A stretch of DNA of 64,000 nt from Spisula solida (lineage: Eukaryota > Mollusca > Bivalvia > Venerida > Mactridae): the NCBI GenBank assembly GCA_947247005.1, contig OX365955.1, forward strand, positions 22,239,322 through 22,303,321, read 5' to 3'. Below the pieces are notes generated by a model that was not told the origin of the DNA, ran no database searches, and saw only the letters and a program-made list of their open reading frames with translations. Below, piece after piece: positions 1 to 10,228 of the stretch (position 1 is its first letter; every line of letters begins with the position of its first letter). A program made the position numbers and the translations under genes.

Positions 1-1454
1 CAATGTTTGAAACCTCTACTTAAGTAAATTATTGCAAAATTGTGATAGTTTTAGCTTGAGTGTTGCTTTCTCTTATGCTCAGATTTGACTGCTTGCAATT
101 CACCTGTTTTCCAGGTAAGCAAGTTTGTAAGGTGAGGTTTAGGGGAACTAGTAAAGATTATGTAAATTAAAATGCTTGTCAAATTTAGTTTAGTTATAAC
201 GTAAGCTTTTGACTTGACTGAAAAGCAAAACAGAATATATGGGGTGCCGAGGGAGCCACTCTTATATACAGGCAAAATTGTCGCAGTGGAATATTTTCAT
301 GGTTTCATAAAGACATAACTTCAAAACAAATCTCATTACAAAAATGAGTGGTCTAAGAATTGATTGTAAAGATTGTGTAAAACATTACTCTATTTTTGTG
401 TATCTGTGTATATAAGATGTGCCTATTTGATATTGTCAACATTATGCCATATATTACATGCATTTGTGAAACTGTTGTCCGTAGCAACAGTACATGTATT
501 ATACATTGTAACGTTATTCGATGTTATAAAATTATATCATTTTAGTGGAAATATACATAGATATATATTTTGTACATTATACATACACTGTATCTCCTCT
601 CTACAAACATTCTACTGCTGTTTTTACTGTGTCTATATTTTCATATCTTCTTCAAAACTTTATATTTATGTAAATAAAAGCCATTGTTTTTAAAAATAAA
701 TTATGTTGTTATATAGTGGCATATTGTCCATTTGATGTATTGTATGATGTACATGTTATATGTTCTGTAATAAATTGCCCCATGGTACTGTATTACTATC
801 TAAAATATGCTAGTCTTAACTAAATGTTACAATGCATTCAACTTAACTAAAAAACTATTTCTTTTGGATACACTACAGTAACTATGGAAATGTATAATGG
901 CGGAAAGAAACAGAGTTAACCGAATGCGATTAAACTTTTGATAAAACAGAAACGACCGATAATTACCGAAGATCATGCAATGCATTATGGTAGTTCAGTC
1001 ATAATTCGGCTATTTTAAGACTGGCATATCCATTGTTTGTACGATCTTTGGTTCCATAACAAAGTATCCATATGATACTCTCTACTAAACTTGAGGTTTA
1101 TCAATCTTTTATAAGTCTTTTATATTCAAATTAAGAGCTTTTTCGTCTACATAGATACAAAATTTTACAAATGTTCAATTAAACTCGCTGATTTGCACAA
1201 GTGAGATATCTACTGGCATTAATTTACTTACAGAGGTCAGACAGTAACATGTTAGTAAAACAGTACCCTTGGCTATAATATTCTGAAAAGTGTTTGCATT
1301 CAATGGATTATACAGAAATGTATGATACAATAATAACACTGTTGAAGAATTTCTGCATTCATGAGCTTTAAGATAGGTAAATTCATAAGTTTTAATTTTG
1401 AGCTTAGATAACTGGATGTATTACAGTAATAAGCTCAGATTTTCTGACTATACT
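1..1454. other. AT-rich intergenic sequence, possibly a 3' UTR end
   Basis: No coding potential that I trust. AATAAA at 673-678 and further copies nearby could mark the end of a plus-strand gene whose body lies left of the window. Confidence 0.3.
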
Positions 1455-1740
1455 TTTATTATGTCCCGGCATCTACTGATGCAGGAGGCATATTGTTATT
1501 GTCCTGTCCATTCGTCCGTCCCATTGAAAATGTCATCCAAACTTTTCAAGTTTTTGAAACTCAAATATGTTCGAAGTTTATTAACTTGGCATATTGGCTT
1601 ACTATCATACACACGTTGAATTGTCAATGCCATGTAACACTATCTAACATTTCAACAAAATTATGACCCCTCACAGATTGACTTAGCTTATTATTACGGA
1701 CAAGGCTTCCACTGGGCATAAGTGTTAATTGAGCACGGTC
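1455..1740 (+). repeat. Family B repeat (GCCCC hairpin type), short copy
   Basis: CCCGGCATCTACTGATGCAG hairpin, then TCCTGTCCATTCGTCCGTCC. Ends AAGGCTTCCACTGGGCATAA then GCACGGTC. Relatives at 6399, 48966 and 54709. Confidence 0.65.
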
Positions 1741-2268
1741 TTTTAAGTCATTAGATTTGTCTTCATTAAAAAAGACAAATACATGTAAAAGTGGATTGAA
1801 AAATATATATTTGTATTCATGTATCATTAACACAAGTACCAATGGGCCCAATAGTTATTCCACTTTTATTTTGAAGGTGCTGGCCTGCAGTTTATGTAAT
1901 GTTATTATTTTATGGTAGCTATATATTATGTAACTATGTATTTAATTGTAGTTATAAGTTATAAAGAACAAATCTGTGTATTTTTATACAAAAAATCAAT
2001 AATCGTCACAAGAAAGTTTATATTTTTCTATGAGCACCTATTTGAACAAAGCGCACAAAATCTAAGTCTTCATCATGAAAGTAGGTGGTCTCCATCATAT
2101 TTGTAGTCGATGGCAATTAACATTATACATCTGTCAGTGGTGTAACAGCAGAGACTTCATAGATCTGTCAGTGTACCTTTCTAGGAGGTGGCCGTGATAC
2201 CACTTTCTAAAATATGCATGGATTTGTCATGCTCTTTGAGATCAGACTTTTATGGTCAATGTATTGTA

Positions 2269-2735
2269 CAGTAAAACCTCAATCATAAGACCACTATTGG
2301 GGACCTTGAAAACTAGCTGGTCCTTACAGGGGTCCTACAAATCTGGAAGTCTAAAATTGTGCACTAGAAAGAATAATTGTTTATGCAGAAAATGCAAAAA
2401 GATAATATTAAGTCAGACAGGGAAGGCAGCACTCAGCTTAACCAGCCGAGCACGGAAAACAAACAAGTTATTTGATGAAAAAAAGACACAAGTATTGACT
2501 GGAGTTATGGTCATTTGAAATTTCAATTGCTGTGTTTTAAAAATTGTCCTTTATTGAACAGTATTTGAAACAAAGATTTGGTGCAGGAATGACACTGTGC
2601 CAATGGCACCAAAAACAGACTTGTGTCTTATCTTTTAGGATTGGGCATTTTGCCTCTGTAGGACTCCTGTCTTTATTGAGGATTGGTGCAATTAGGTCAT
2701 ATTATTGAGGTGGTCTATAAGATGAGGGTTTACTG
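2269..2735. mobile_element. Pogo/Tigger-like element with split TA flank
   Basis: Ends CAGTAAAACCTCAATCATAA and a related inverted TATAAGATGAGGGTTTACTG. The left TA is at 2267-2268. The right TA was displaced to 2990-2991 by insertion of the element at 2736-2986. Confidence 0.7.
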
Positions 2736-2986
2736 GCCCTGATCTCCCTAAGCATCTCAATCTGAGCAAGATCTCATCTCAAATATTGGCATGAATCTTT
2801 ATGTTTACTTCGATGCTAGGCTGGACTCAAAATTAGCATCACTAAACCGAAATGTTATTCAAAGTTTATTACAGTAAAATTTCAAGAGCTGAAACTTCAG
2901 ATTTATCTCTTAATTCCAACTCAGATTTTAAAAAAAATTCAATTTGAGGTGAGATTTGTACCTGTGATGCCTCGGGAAATCGGGGC
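2736..2986. mobile_element. CTG-targeting MITE, copy 1
   Basis: Ends GCCCTGATCTCCC and GGGAAATCGGGGC, flanked by CTG on both sides. Removing it with one CTG restores the boundary of the older element at 2269. Confidence 0.75.
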
Positions 2987-2991
2987 CTGTA

Positions 2992-4582
2992 CTATAATGT
3001 ATGATTGTGTTCTAGGATTGTTAGTTCCAAATGTATTTCTTGTTAAGTTTATTGTTGTAATAATCATATGTTGTGTTTCTCAAAGTGTATGTACATGATG
3101 TAACCTTTTTGTAACATATGTCTCAAAATCTTGCAAATTGAATGTATTTTGCAGAATATTAAAAAGTTACCATATGTTCCACATAACGTGAAGGTCTAGC
3201 CATATGTCTGGCTAAAAATCAAGATCTTGCAATGTGTTTGGCAAACATTAAGATCTTGCAATGTGTTTCACAAAACTATGATCTTGCAATGTGTTTCACA
3301 AAACATTAAGATCTCGCAATGTGTTTTACAATACAGAAAGATCTTGCAACGTGTTGGCAATACATAAAAATCTTGAAATGTGCTTTCCCAAATGTAAGTT
3401 ATTGCAAGATATTTCTTGGTTTGGAAAGATTTTCTGTTGTTTTATCACAAATCTTGAGATCATTATATTACATATAATTCCAATATACCAGTCCCTTAGG
3501 CTTAACTTACTTAAATCCTTGCATTAATATCAAAGTTGCTGCATTGTGTATTGTGTCGGCAAAGTTTTCTAGAATTTTAACATTAAATGTTTTTCTTATC
3601 ATTTGGAACCAATTGGAGAATATTTTATGATCCATGAGATAAAATATAAAGGATTTATTGACATTTAAATTTGCCATCCTTGTTATCTAGGGAACAATAT
3701 CGCGGACATATTTGAATATTGGTATTGATTTGAATGCAAGTTTATCTGCATGTTCAACGTTTAATCTAAAGTTCAGAATCTTTATTGTATTTTCCATAAT
3801 ATGCTTCAAGCGACACATTTTCATTGAGTTTTATCACGTTTTTCAGTCCTATATATAAACGTGAGTAAAATTTAGGAATTTTGAAAATCCTGAAACTTTG
3901 TCAATTTACATACTTGATCTATACAAATCTGAACACCCCAGCAGACAAAGTGCTGACCTTGGAGAAAGTACTCGACCATAGGCTTGCAGAAAAATATAGA
4001 GTTCTAGATTAAAATTCTCTGAGGGTCGCTCATGTGGCGCATAGATTAATAATATTGTCTATCTATTTGAATGTGCCAGTTTACCCAGTCTAACCTCTGT
4101 CGCAAACAGTTAAGGTATATCTTATATGTGTTAATGTGGCTGCTTAAAACTGGTGATTGTTTATGTGTTTTATACACTTAGGTGTATTTAATTAATGATA
4201 TGAAAATAGCAGGGGTTCTACTGAGGCATAATGCCAAATCCTGAAAACGAGTCGCAAGTTTGTTTTGGGTGCCATTAGCACACATCCGTACATCATAACT
4301 AGGTTTCAAACATTGTTTTATTGTTAAAGTTCAGTTTATGGAACTTCAAATGACCATAACTTTGTCAATTCTTAGAATTTTTTCATCAAATAACTTTTAT
4401 TTAGTGCAGAAAATATCATTCTTTCCAATGCAGCAATTCCGGATTTCCGGATTATTCCGGAATTGTAGAACCCCTGAAATAGGAGGACTTACTATTTGCC
4501 ATAAATAGGATTTGTTTATGCTGAACTTATCAATATAGTCGTATGACATTGTTGTACATGTATTTTATTTGTAATAAACATA
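2992..4582. other. Intergenic, no gene seen
   Basis: Apart from the 31-bp minisatellite, only AT-rich unique sequence and a TCCGG-rich inverted stretch near 4437-4468. Confidence 0.5.
3190..3412 (+). repeat. 30-31-bp minisatellite
   Basis: About seven imperfect units of AAGATCTTGCAATGTGTTTC followed by ACAAAACATT. Confidence 0.8.
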
Positions 4583-5265
4583 TTTACATGTTATAAATTA
4601 TAAGTCTATAGTACATGGTTGTGGATATTTAGTAAATACTATAATTACAAATAACAATTTCAGCCTATATTTTGTCAGATAACGTGATTAACAGTGTAGC
4701 AATACCATGTGACTTTTGACTACAGTTACAAGTAGAAATTTGTAAACATTGGAAAATGAAATAGCCATAAGTATTTTATTTCTTCATCGATTTCTATGAA
4801 ATATACGCCACGCTAAGGGGACAATTATTAGCTATCCATGAAATATAAAATCTTTTTCAGCGGCTGTGCAGTTTTGTAATCGGTAAAGCTGCTGAAAAAG
4901 AACTTATATTTCACAGAAAGCAAATAATTTTCCTCTTAGCGATGAAGAAATAAAATACTTATGGTTATATTTGTGTTCCTATGTTTACAAAATTCTACTT
5001 GTAACTGTAGTCAAAAGCCATGTGGCATTGCTACACTGATTAACTTATTCCAAAAAATGTTTTTGATCAAATAAAGCTAATGTTCTCTCTTCTAAACCTT
5101 TTTACATGTTATAAATTATAAGTCTTTAGTACATGGTTGTGGATATTTAGTAAATACTATAATTACAAATAACAATTTCAGCCTATATTTTGTTGTCAGA
5201 TAACTTGATGAACTTATAATTCCAAAAAACTTTTTGACCAAATAAAGCTAACTTTCTCTTTGTCT
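4583..5265 (+). repeat. Tandem segmental duplication (one copy with MITE, one without)
   Basis: Unit 4583-5090 and unit 5101-5265 share TTTACATGTTATAAATTATA and about 160 bp of collinear sequence. They differ by the MITE at 4693-5037. Confidence 0.85.
4693..5037. mobile_element. 345-bp MITE with long inverted arms
   Basis: AGTGTAGCAATACCATGTG on the left is mirrored by CATGTGGCATTGCTACACT on the right, and the inverted arms run well over 60 bp each. GATTAAC occurs at 4686-4692 and 5038-5044. The empty site is preserved at 5207-5213. Confidence 0.8.
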
Positions 5266-5443
5266 TTGAATTAAGAAATGTCAACATATTGTAGTCTATA
5301 ATGTATGGTATACTGTATGTATGCCGTAACTTCTATCTGAATACGATGCCATCGTGTCTGTGTTCCGAACTTTCCTGATAATTGTCTGGTCTACGCAGTA
5401 AACTGCTGCCCATCCATGTCTTGATTTTATGATCAAGTTGTTA

Positions 5444-5679
5444 CTGTAAACCAAGTGATTATTTCGCGTGATTTAATTTTGCGGAGTTCGCGAGTGGTAG
5501 TATTTTCGAAATGAAGTGGCCAAGAAAGTGCTAAAAACATTAAATTAATATGGACATTGCAGGAAACTCAATATGCCGACGATCAGCAAAATGCAAATGT
5601 GAAAATTTGTAGTCGCGAATATGCCGACGATCAGTAAAACGCGAAAAGTTAATATTCGCAAAAGTAAATTGGTTTGCAG
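5444..5679. mobile_element. TA-flanked MITE (236 bp) with CGCGAA motifs
   Basis: Ends CTGTAAACCAAGT and AAATTGGTTTGCAG, TA flanks on both sides. The internal block GTCGCGAATATGCCGAC resembles the 843-bp family at 13155, implying a related lineage. Confidence 0.7.
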
Positions 5680-5681
5680 TA

Positions 5682-6398
5682 CATCATTCAGTTTTTGTGG
5701 TATCACATGTCTGTCTCTCTGTCTGTCATAACTTGTCATTAGATTGAATGCTTTAATCATCAACATGGAGTTATATTTGTGATATCTCAAATTGAATTTC
5801 TTCAACAATGACACTTGATTTCTTTCTGTTTAATTTTTTTCTACCACTGACATAATTTCACTCTTCATTCAATCTTCATTCAAATTCATTGAGTGCTTCA
5901 AAGTTTTTTTCATAGGATGCAAGACCAAAGCAATTCTGAATAATCATAGCAATAGTATGGGAACAAAATTATTTGGAAATCTGTGAATTTTATCTTTTCG
6001 TTTCATAAGAGCTTTTTAGTTTATTTGTTGTTGGAAGTGAAATTTGTGTAGTATATTAATTATGTACATTTGCACAGGGGATTGTGACTATAGCTGTATT
6101 CGATTAGGACATGTACATGTCTCATGATAACATCCTGAAGCGCTATTCTTATCTGGCTGCCCCTATGCATAGCAAACAATTGACCCGTTTACATTTGTTG
6201 GAATAGCCTAAGGAAAAATTAGGTAGGAAAACAATATTTGTGTAATATTTTGAATTGAAATAAATACTATTTTTTCCTCTACAAAAGTAGAAGCCTGAAG
6301 TAATGTTTAGAAAGAGTAAGTGAAGTCTGGTACAAAATATTTTGATGTGGATACTGTCTGACGCATTGGTATACTCATCGATGGTAAATGATTTTTAT
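5682..6398. other. Intergenic, no gene seen
   Basis: AT-rich sequence with no conserved frame or recognisable repeat. Confidence 0.5.
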
Positions 6399-7017
6399 TT
6401 TTATGCCCCCCTATCGATAGATGGGGAGACATATAGTGATTCACCTGTCCGTTCGTTCGTCCTGGTTAACCCAAATTGACAGTTTCTTCTAGCATTATTA
6501 TGGCTTGCTACAAAGCTTCCATACTTGCATGGGTGTTGTAGATGAACACTCTCCACACACCTGTATCATTTGACGCCATTTCGACCTTCACCGTGACCTA
6601 ATTTGGACTTAGACTTATTGGAGGGCCAAATTCTTGGTTAACCCAAATTGATCGTTTTTTCTAGCATTAATATGGCTTGCTACAAAGCTTTCATACTTGC
6701 ATGGTTGTTGTATTTGAACATTCTCCACACACCTATATCACCTAACCTCATTTTGACCGTCACATTGACCTAATTTTGGACTTAGACTTATTAAGCGTCT
6801 AATTCTTGGTTAACCCAAATTGACAGTTTCGTTTTACATCATGTCCATCATGGCGTTGCCTAAAAACTTGGCATACTTGTTTACTATCATAAGCCCCTTA
6901 CATTATCAAAGCCATGTAACACTATCAAACATTATTACAGAATTATGGCCCCTGATTGACTTAGATTTTTATGGGCAAGGCTTCCATGGGGGCATAAGCG
7001 TTATGAACGCAGTCTCG
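6399..7017 (+). repeat. Family B repeat, copy at 6.4 kb
   Basis: Starts TATGCCCCCCTATCGATAGA, then GTCCGTTCGTTCGTCC. Three internal units begin GGTTAACCCAAATTGA. Ends AAGGCTTCCATGGGGGCATA and AACGCAGTCTCG. The 3' GGGGGCATA is complementary to the 5' TATGCCCCC. Confidence 0.7.
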
Positions 7018-7621
7018 TTTTACCAGTTTTCTTGAATTTTGCTAGTGTTACAAAAAGTCAAACCTTGTAAAAATTCCCAGTTGACAGTAGAAAGGGAAAT
7101 AATCTAGATAATGACATGGTTACATTCCCCTGTGGAAATATACAACTTTCCCCAGTGGAAATATACATTTCTCTTCCTCTCTCTGGTATTGTTATCATGT
7201 ATTGTGTTCTACAGCTATTGTATTATGGTGTATACATGTTTTATGTATTATACAAAACAAGCATTGTGATAAATAAAAGTGTACTTTCAATATAAATGTT
7301 CTTTTGTTTTGATGGGGCCAGCATCCCTCTCATGACCAGGATGTAGTTGGTTTGATCCCAAGCCATGGCATACACAGTGTATGTAATATTTTATGTGATA
7401 CAACCTACAAGTAGTGATTTAAACCAGTCTTAAAATAAAGCCCTCTAGTTAACTGCTTTTTAGACTGTGCACAGAAACAACCAATCAAATGCTTGGAAGT
7501 TAGACTGGTCTCCCAAGTTCTCAATTTAACATCCGACATTACCAACAAGTGAAAATTGATGGTAAAATAAATTTTCAATTGCAAGACTTTTACATTGTTT
7601 TTAATCATCATGGTTGTTGCT
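7018..7621. other. Intergenic; isolated polyadenylation signal
   Basis: AATAAA at 7272-7277 followed by a T/G-rich stretch could be a transcript end, but no exon leads to it. Confidence 0.3.
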
Positions 7622-7841
7622 AGGGCCGTCCTTAAAAAACATATTTGCTACCTACCCATTGAAATGGCCCCCTACTCAATTCTTTTTCAGCCCATTTCCT
7701 TATATAACTATATAGACCCAATTGTTTTTACAAGTTCCCCAAAATAGATTTCTATACAAAAAATTTGACCTACCTACACACCCTTTATACATTAAAACTC
7801 ATTGGTCGTGTTACCACAAACAAAAATTTTAAGGACGGTCC
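7622..7841. mobile_element. TIR MITE, GGGCCGTCC ends
   Basis: AGGGCCGTCCTTAAAA and TTTTAAGGACGGTCC form about 15-bp inverted ends. No clear target duplication. Confidence 0.6.
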
Positions 7842-7965
7842 AGGTTACAAGCCTCTTCATTTATAGGTATTAGAATAGTGCAGAGATATTAACTTGATTC
7901 TCTTGCCTTCCATTATCATAATTCAACAGATGATTTCTTTTGTCTGTATTTGATGTAGATTTTCT

Positions 7966-8600
7966 TTTAGCTCACCTGTCACAAAGTGACAGAGTGAGCT
8001 TTTGTGATCACTCATCGTCCGTCCGTCCACAAATACTCGTGTAGTCACTAGATGTCACAATTTTACCTTATCTTTATGAAACTTGGTCACAATAATCATC
8101 TCAACAAAATCTAGGCCAAGTTTGATATTGGATCATTCGGGGTCTAAAACTAGGTCACAAGGTCAAATCCTTGAAAAACCTTGTGTAGTCACTAGGTCAC
8201 AATTTTGGCCTAATCCTTATAAAACTAGGTCACAATGATCATCTCAACAAAATCTAGGTCAAGTTCGATATTGGGTCATCTGGGGTCAAAAACTAGGTCA
8301 CAAGGTCAAATAATAGAAAAACCTTGCGTAGTCACTAAAGGACACAATTTTGGCCTAATCTTTATGAAACTTTGTCACAATTATCATCTCAACAAAATCT
8401 AGGTCAAGTTCGATATTGGGTCATCCTAGGTCACATCACTTCAATATGTCATTGGGTCTAAATGTGATGTAAATTATAAAGCATAAGACAATATGAAAAC
8501 CTTTTACGTGCAATAGAGGCTACCATTAGGGGTACATGAACTACTAGGACAGGTGAGCGACCTATGGTCCTTTGGGCATGGTCCTTTGGGCCCTCTTGTT
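7966..8600 (+). mobile_element. HINE-like repeat family A, copy 1
   Basis: Starts TTTTAGCTCACCTGTCAC with a GTCAC/GTGAC hairpin, then CGTCCGTCCGTCC. The body is tandem units of about 145 bp around AGGTCAAGTTCGATATTGGG. Ends ACAGGTGAGCGACC then GGGCCC hairpin and CTCTTGTT. The ACAGGTGAGC near the end is the reverse complement of GCTCACCTGT at the start. Confidence 0.75.
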
Positions 8601-8969
8601 ATGAATATGTTTGAGGTGTACTACAAACACAAATTTAAAAGAGTTGACAGTGTAAAATTTGCTTGTGGAAATATAATTAGTTATATATTAAAATTATTCA
8701 TGCGTAAAGGTCAGAATCATCATTTCTATCTCCAAACTATATCTCGACTGCCAATTTAGAGGCGTGGCTGCAAAATGCTAGCAAGGCACATGTTCATCCA
8801 GTACAATGGCTATGTCTATATCGTACTGAAATACAGTTGAAAATCAGTGCCAACCAACAAATATGAAGATATATTATCTCCTTTTAAGTTTTCAAAGCAA
8901 AAATATGTACACTACAACTTTGGTGCTTCAAACTGCCTTCGGACCAGGAAAATAGTTTGAGCCATCTAC

Positions 8970-9118
8970 CTGTTCCAGGCATCTAGTGTATACTGTTCAA
9001 GCATCTAGTATATACTGTTCCAGCATCTAGTTTATACTGTTCCAGCATCTAGTGTATACTGTTCCAGCATCTAATGTATACTGTTCCAGGCATCTAGTGT
9101 ATACTGTTCCAGGCATCA
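8970..9118 (+). repeat. 22-bp minisatellite downstream of SF3A2
   Basis: Seven imperfect units of GTTCCAGCATCTAGTGTATAC type. Direct repeats without unique spacers. Confidence 0.85.
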
Positions 9119-9494
9119 GTACATCATGAACTGAAGAATCTGTTTTGAGGTCTCTAGAACTGTATGAGGCATCACAGTTCTACGGTTCCTTGTTTTACTT
9201 ATACTTCAATTGCTCCACAATCTGATATCACCAGTAGCTTGGGGTTCATCACAAATATACAGAAATGTACAAATATGAAATATTGACTCTCGTTCACTCG
9301 TTAATCATGATCAGAATCAAACATCATGTTGAGAAGAAATTACAAACTACAGTAGACAGAAACTGGAAAAAAGTACATCATAACTTCAGATATGTTTAAG
9401 ATTTATTTGTTAAAATCCTTTGTATACACTTATACAATGATTTACGAACACATCAAGTTAGATTGTATCTGTTAAACATGGAATTTGATAGCAT

Positions 9495-9605
9495 GATTTA
9501 ATCAGATAACATCCTAGTAACGTTCATGCCATGATTTAGATCTTGGTACTTCCTTGTAATGTTCATACCATGATTTAGATCCGATAACTTCCTAGTAATG
9601 TTCAC
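9495..9605 (+). repeat. Imperfect 50-bp repeats in the SF3A2 3' UTR
   Basis: CCTAGTAACGTTCATGCCAT GATTTAGATC recurs about every 50 bp, 2.5 copies. Confidence 0.65.
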
Positions 9606-9686
9606 ATTACAATATCTTGAAATCAATAGATCTGTAAGCCTATACTTGTTCCTATAAAATATCTCTCAAAATCTTAACACAATTAA

Positions 9687-9692
9687 TTTATT
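9687..9692 (-). promoter_or_regulatory. Candidate polyadenylation signal of SF3A2
   Basis: AATAAA on the minus strand, 135 nt past the stop codon. A second copy lies at 9402-9407. Either could define the 3' end; transcript ends are needed to choose. Confidence 0.35.
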
Positions 9693-9826
9693 ACATCACG
9701 AGCAACATACAGTACATCATGTTTATGTATCACTGGAATGGTCCCTAAACATAACACTCAGTATGGCTTACATAGTTTATACAACATGAATATTGCCAAC
9801 TTTAATGATAATTTTCAATTTTACTT

Positions 9827-10228
9827 TTAAGATGATGGGGGTGGAGGTGGAGGAGGGGCCATTCCAGGAGGACCGCCTCCTGACATAGGAGGAGGCGGAG
9901 GAACAGGGGGAGGAGGTGGGGCACCCATCATATGAGGTGGGCCACCTCCCATAGGTGGCATTGGGGGAGGAGCCATTGGAGGAGGACCAGGAGGCACAGG
10001 TGGTCTGGGCGGTCCCATTCCTGGATGACCACCAGCCATTGGAGGAGGCGGCATTCTTGGAGGGGGTGGAGGCATCCTGGGTGGGGGTGGCATCTGTTGA
10101 GGGGGTGGTCCACCATGCATTATGTCTCTGTCATCTTCCATTGGTTGATGCTCTGGTTCCCTTTTGGGAGGAGCGGGAGGTGGCTGTGGAGGTTTGGATT
10201 CAACTTTGAACGCAAACTGTAGGAAAAA
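9827..10228 (-). CDS. SF3A2: SF3A2 terminal coding exon, proline-rich tail
   Basis: Starts FFLQFAFKVESKPP after a TTTTCAG acceptor, then continues into a tail dominated by Pro, Gly and Met and ends at TAA (9829-9827). Open reading frames on the opposite strand here are by-products of the compositional bias. Confidence 0.95.
   Translation of the reverse strand, partial: FFLQFAFKVESKPPQPPPAPPKREPEHQPMEDDRDIMHGGPPPQQMPPPPRMPPPPPRMPPPPMAGGHPGMGPPRPPVPPGPPPMAPPPMPPMGGGPPHMMGAPPPPPVPPPPPMSGGGPPGMAPPPPPPPSS

Noticed and set aside
373..693. 106-residue hydrophobic Cys/Tyr-rich frame
   Set aside because: AT-rich, no domain, ends near polyadenylation-like signals; looks like UTR or intergenic DNA.
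8970..9118. CRISPR-like series of short direct repeats
   Set aside because: Units are adjacent and diverged, with no unique spacers; the genome is eukaryotic.
9928..10222. Open frames overlapping the SF3A2 tail in other frames
   Set aside because: They arise from the CCN-rich composition; only the SF3A2 frame continues the conserved protein.
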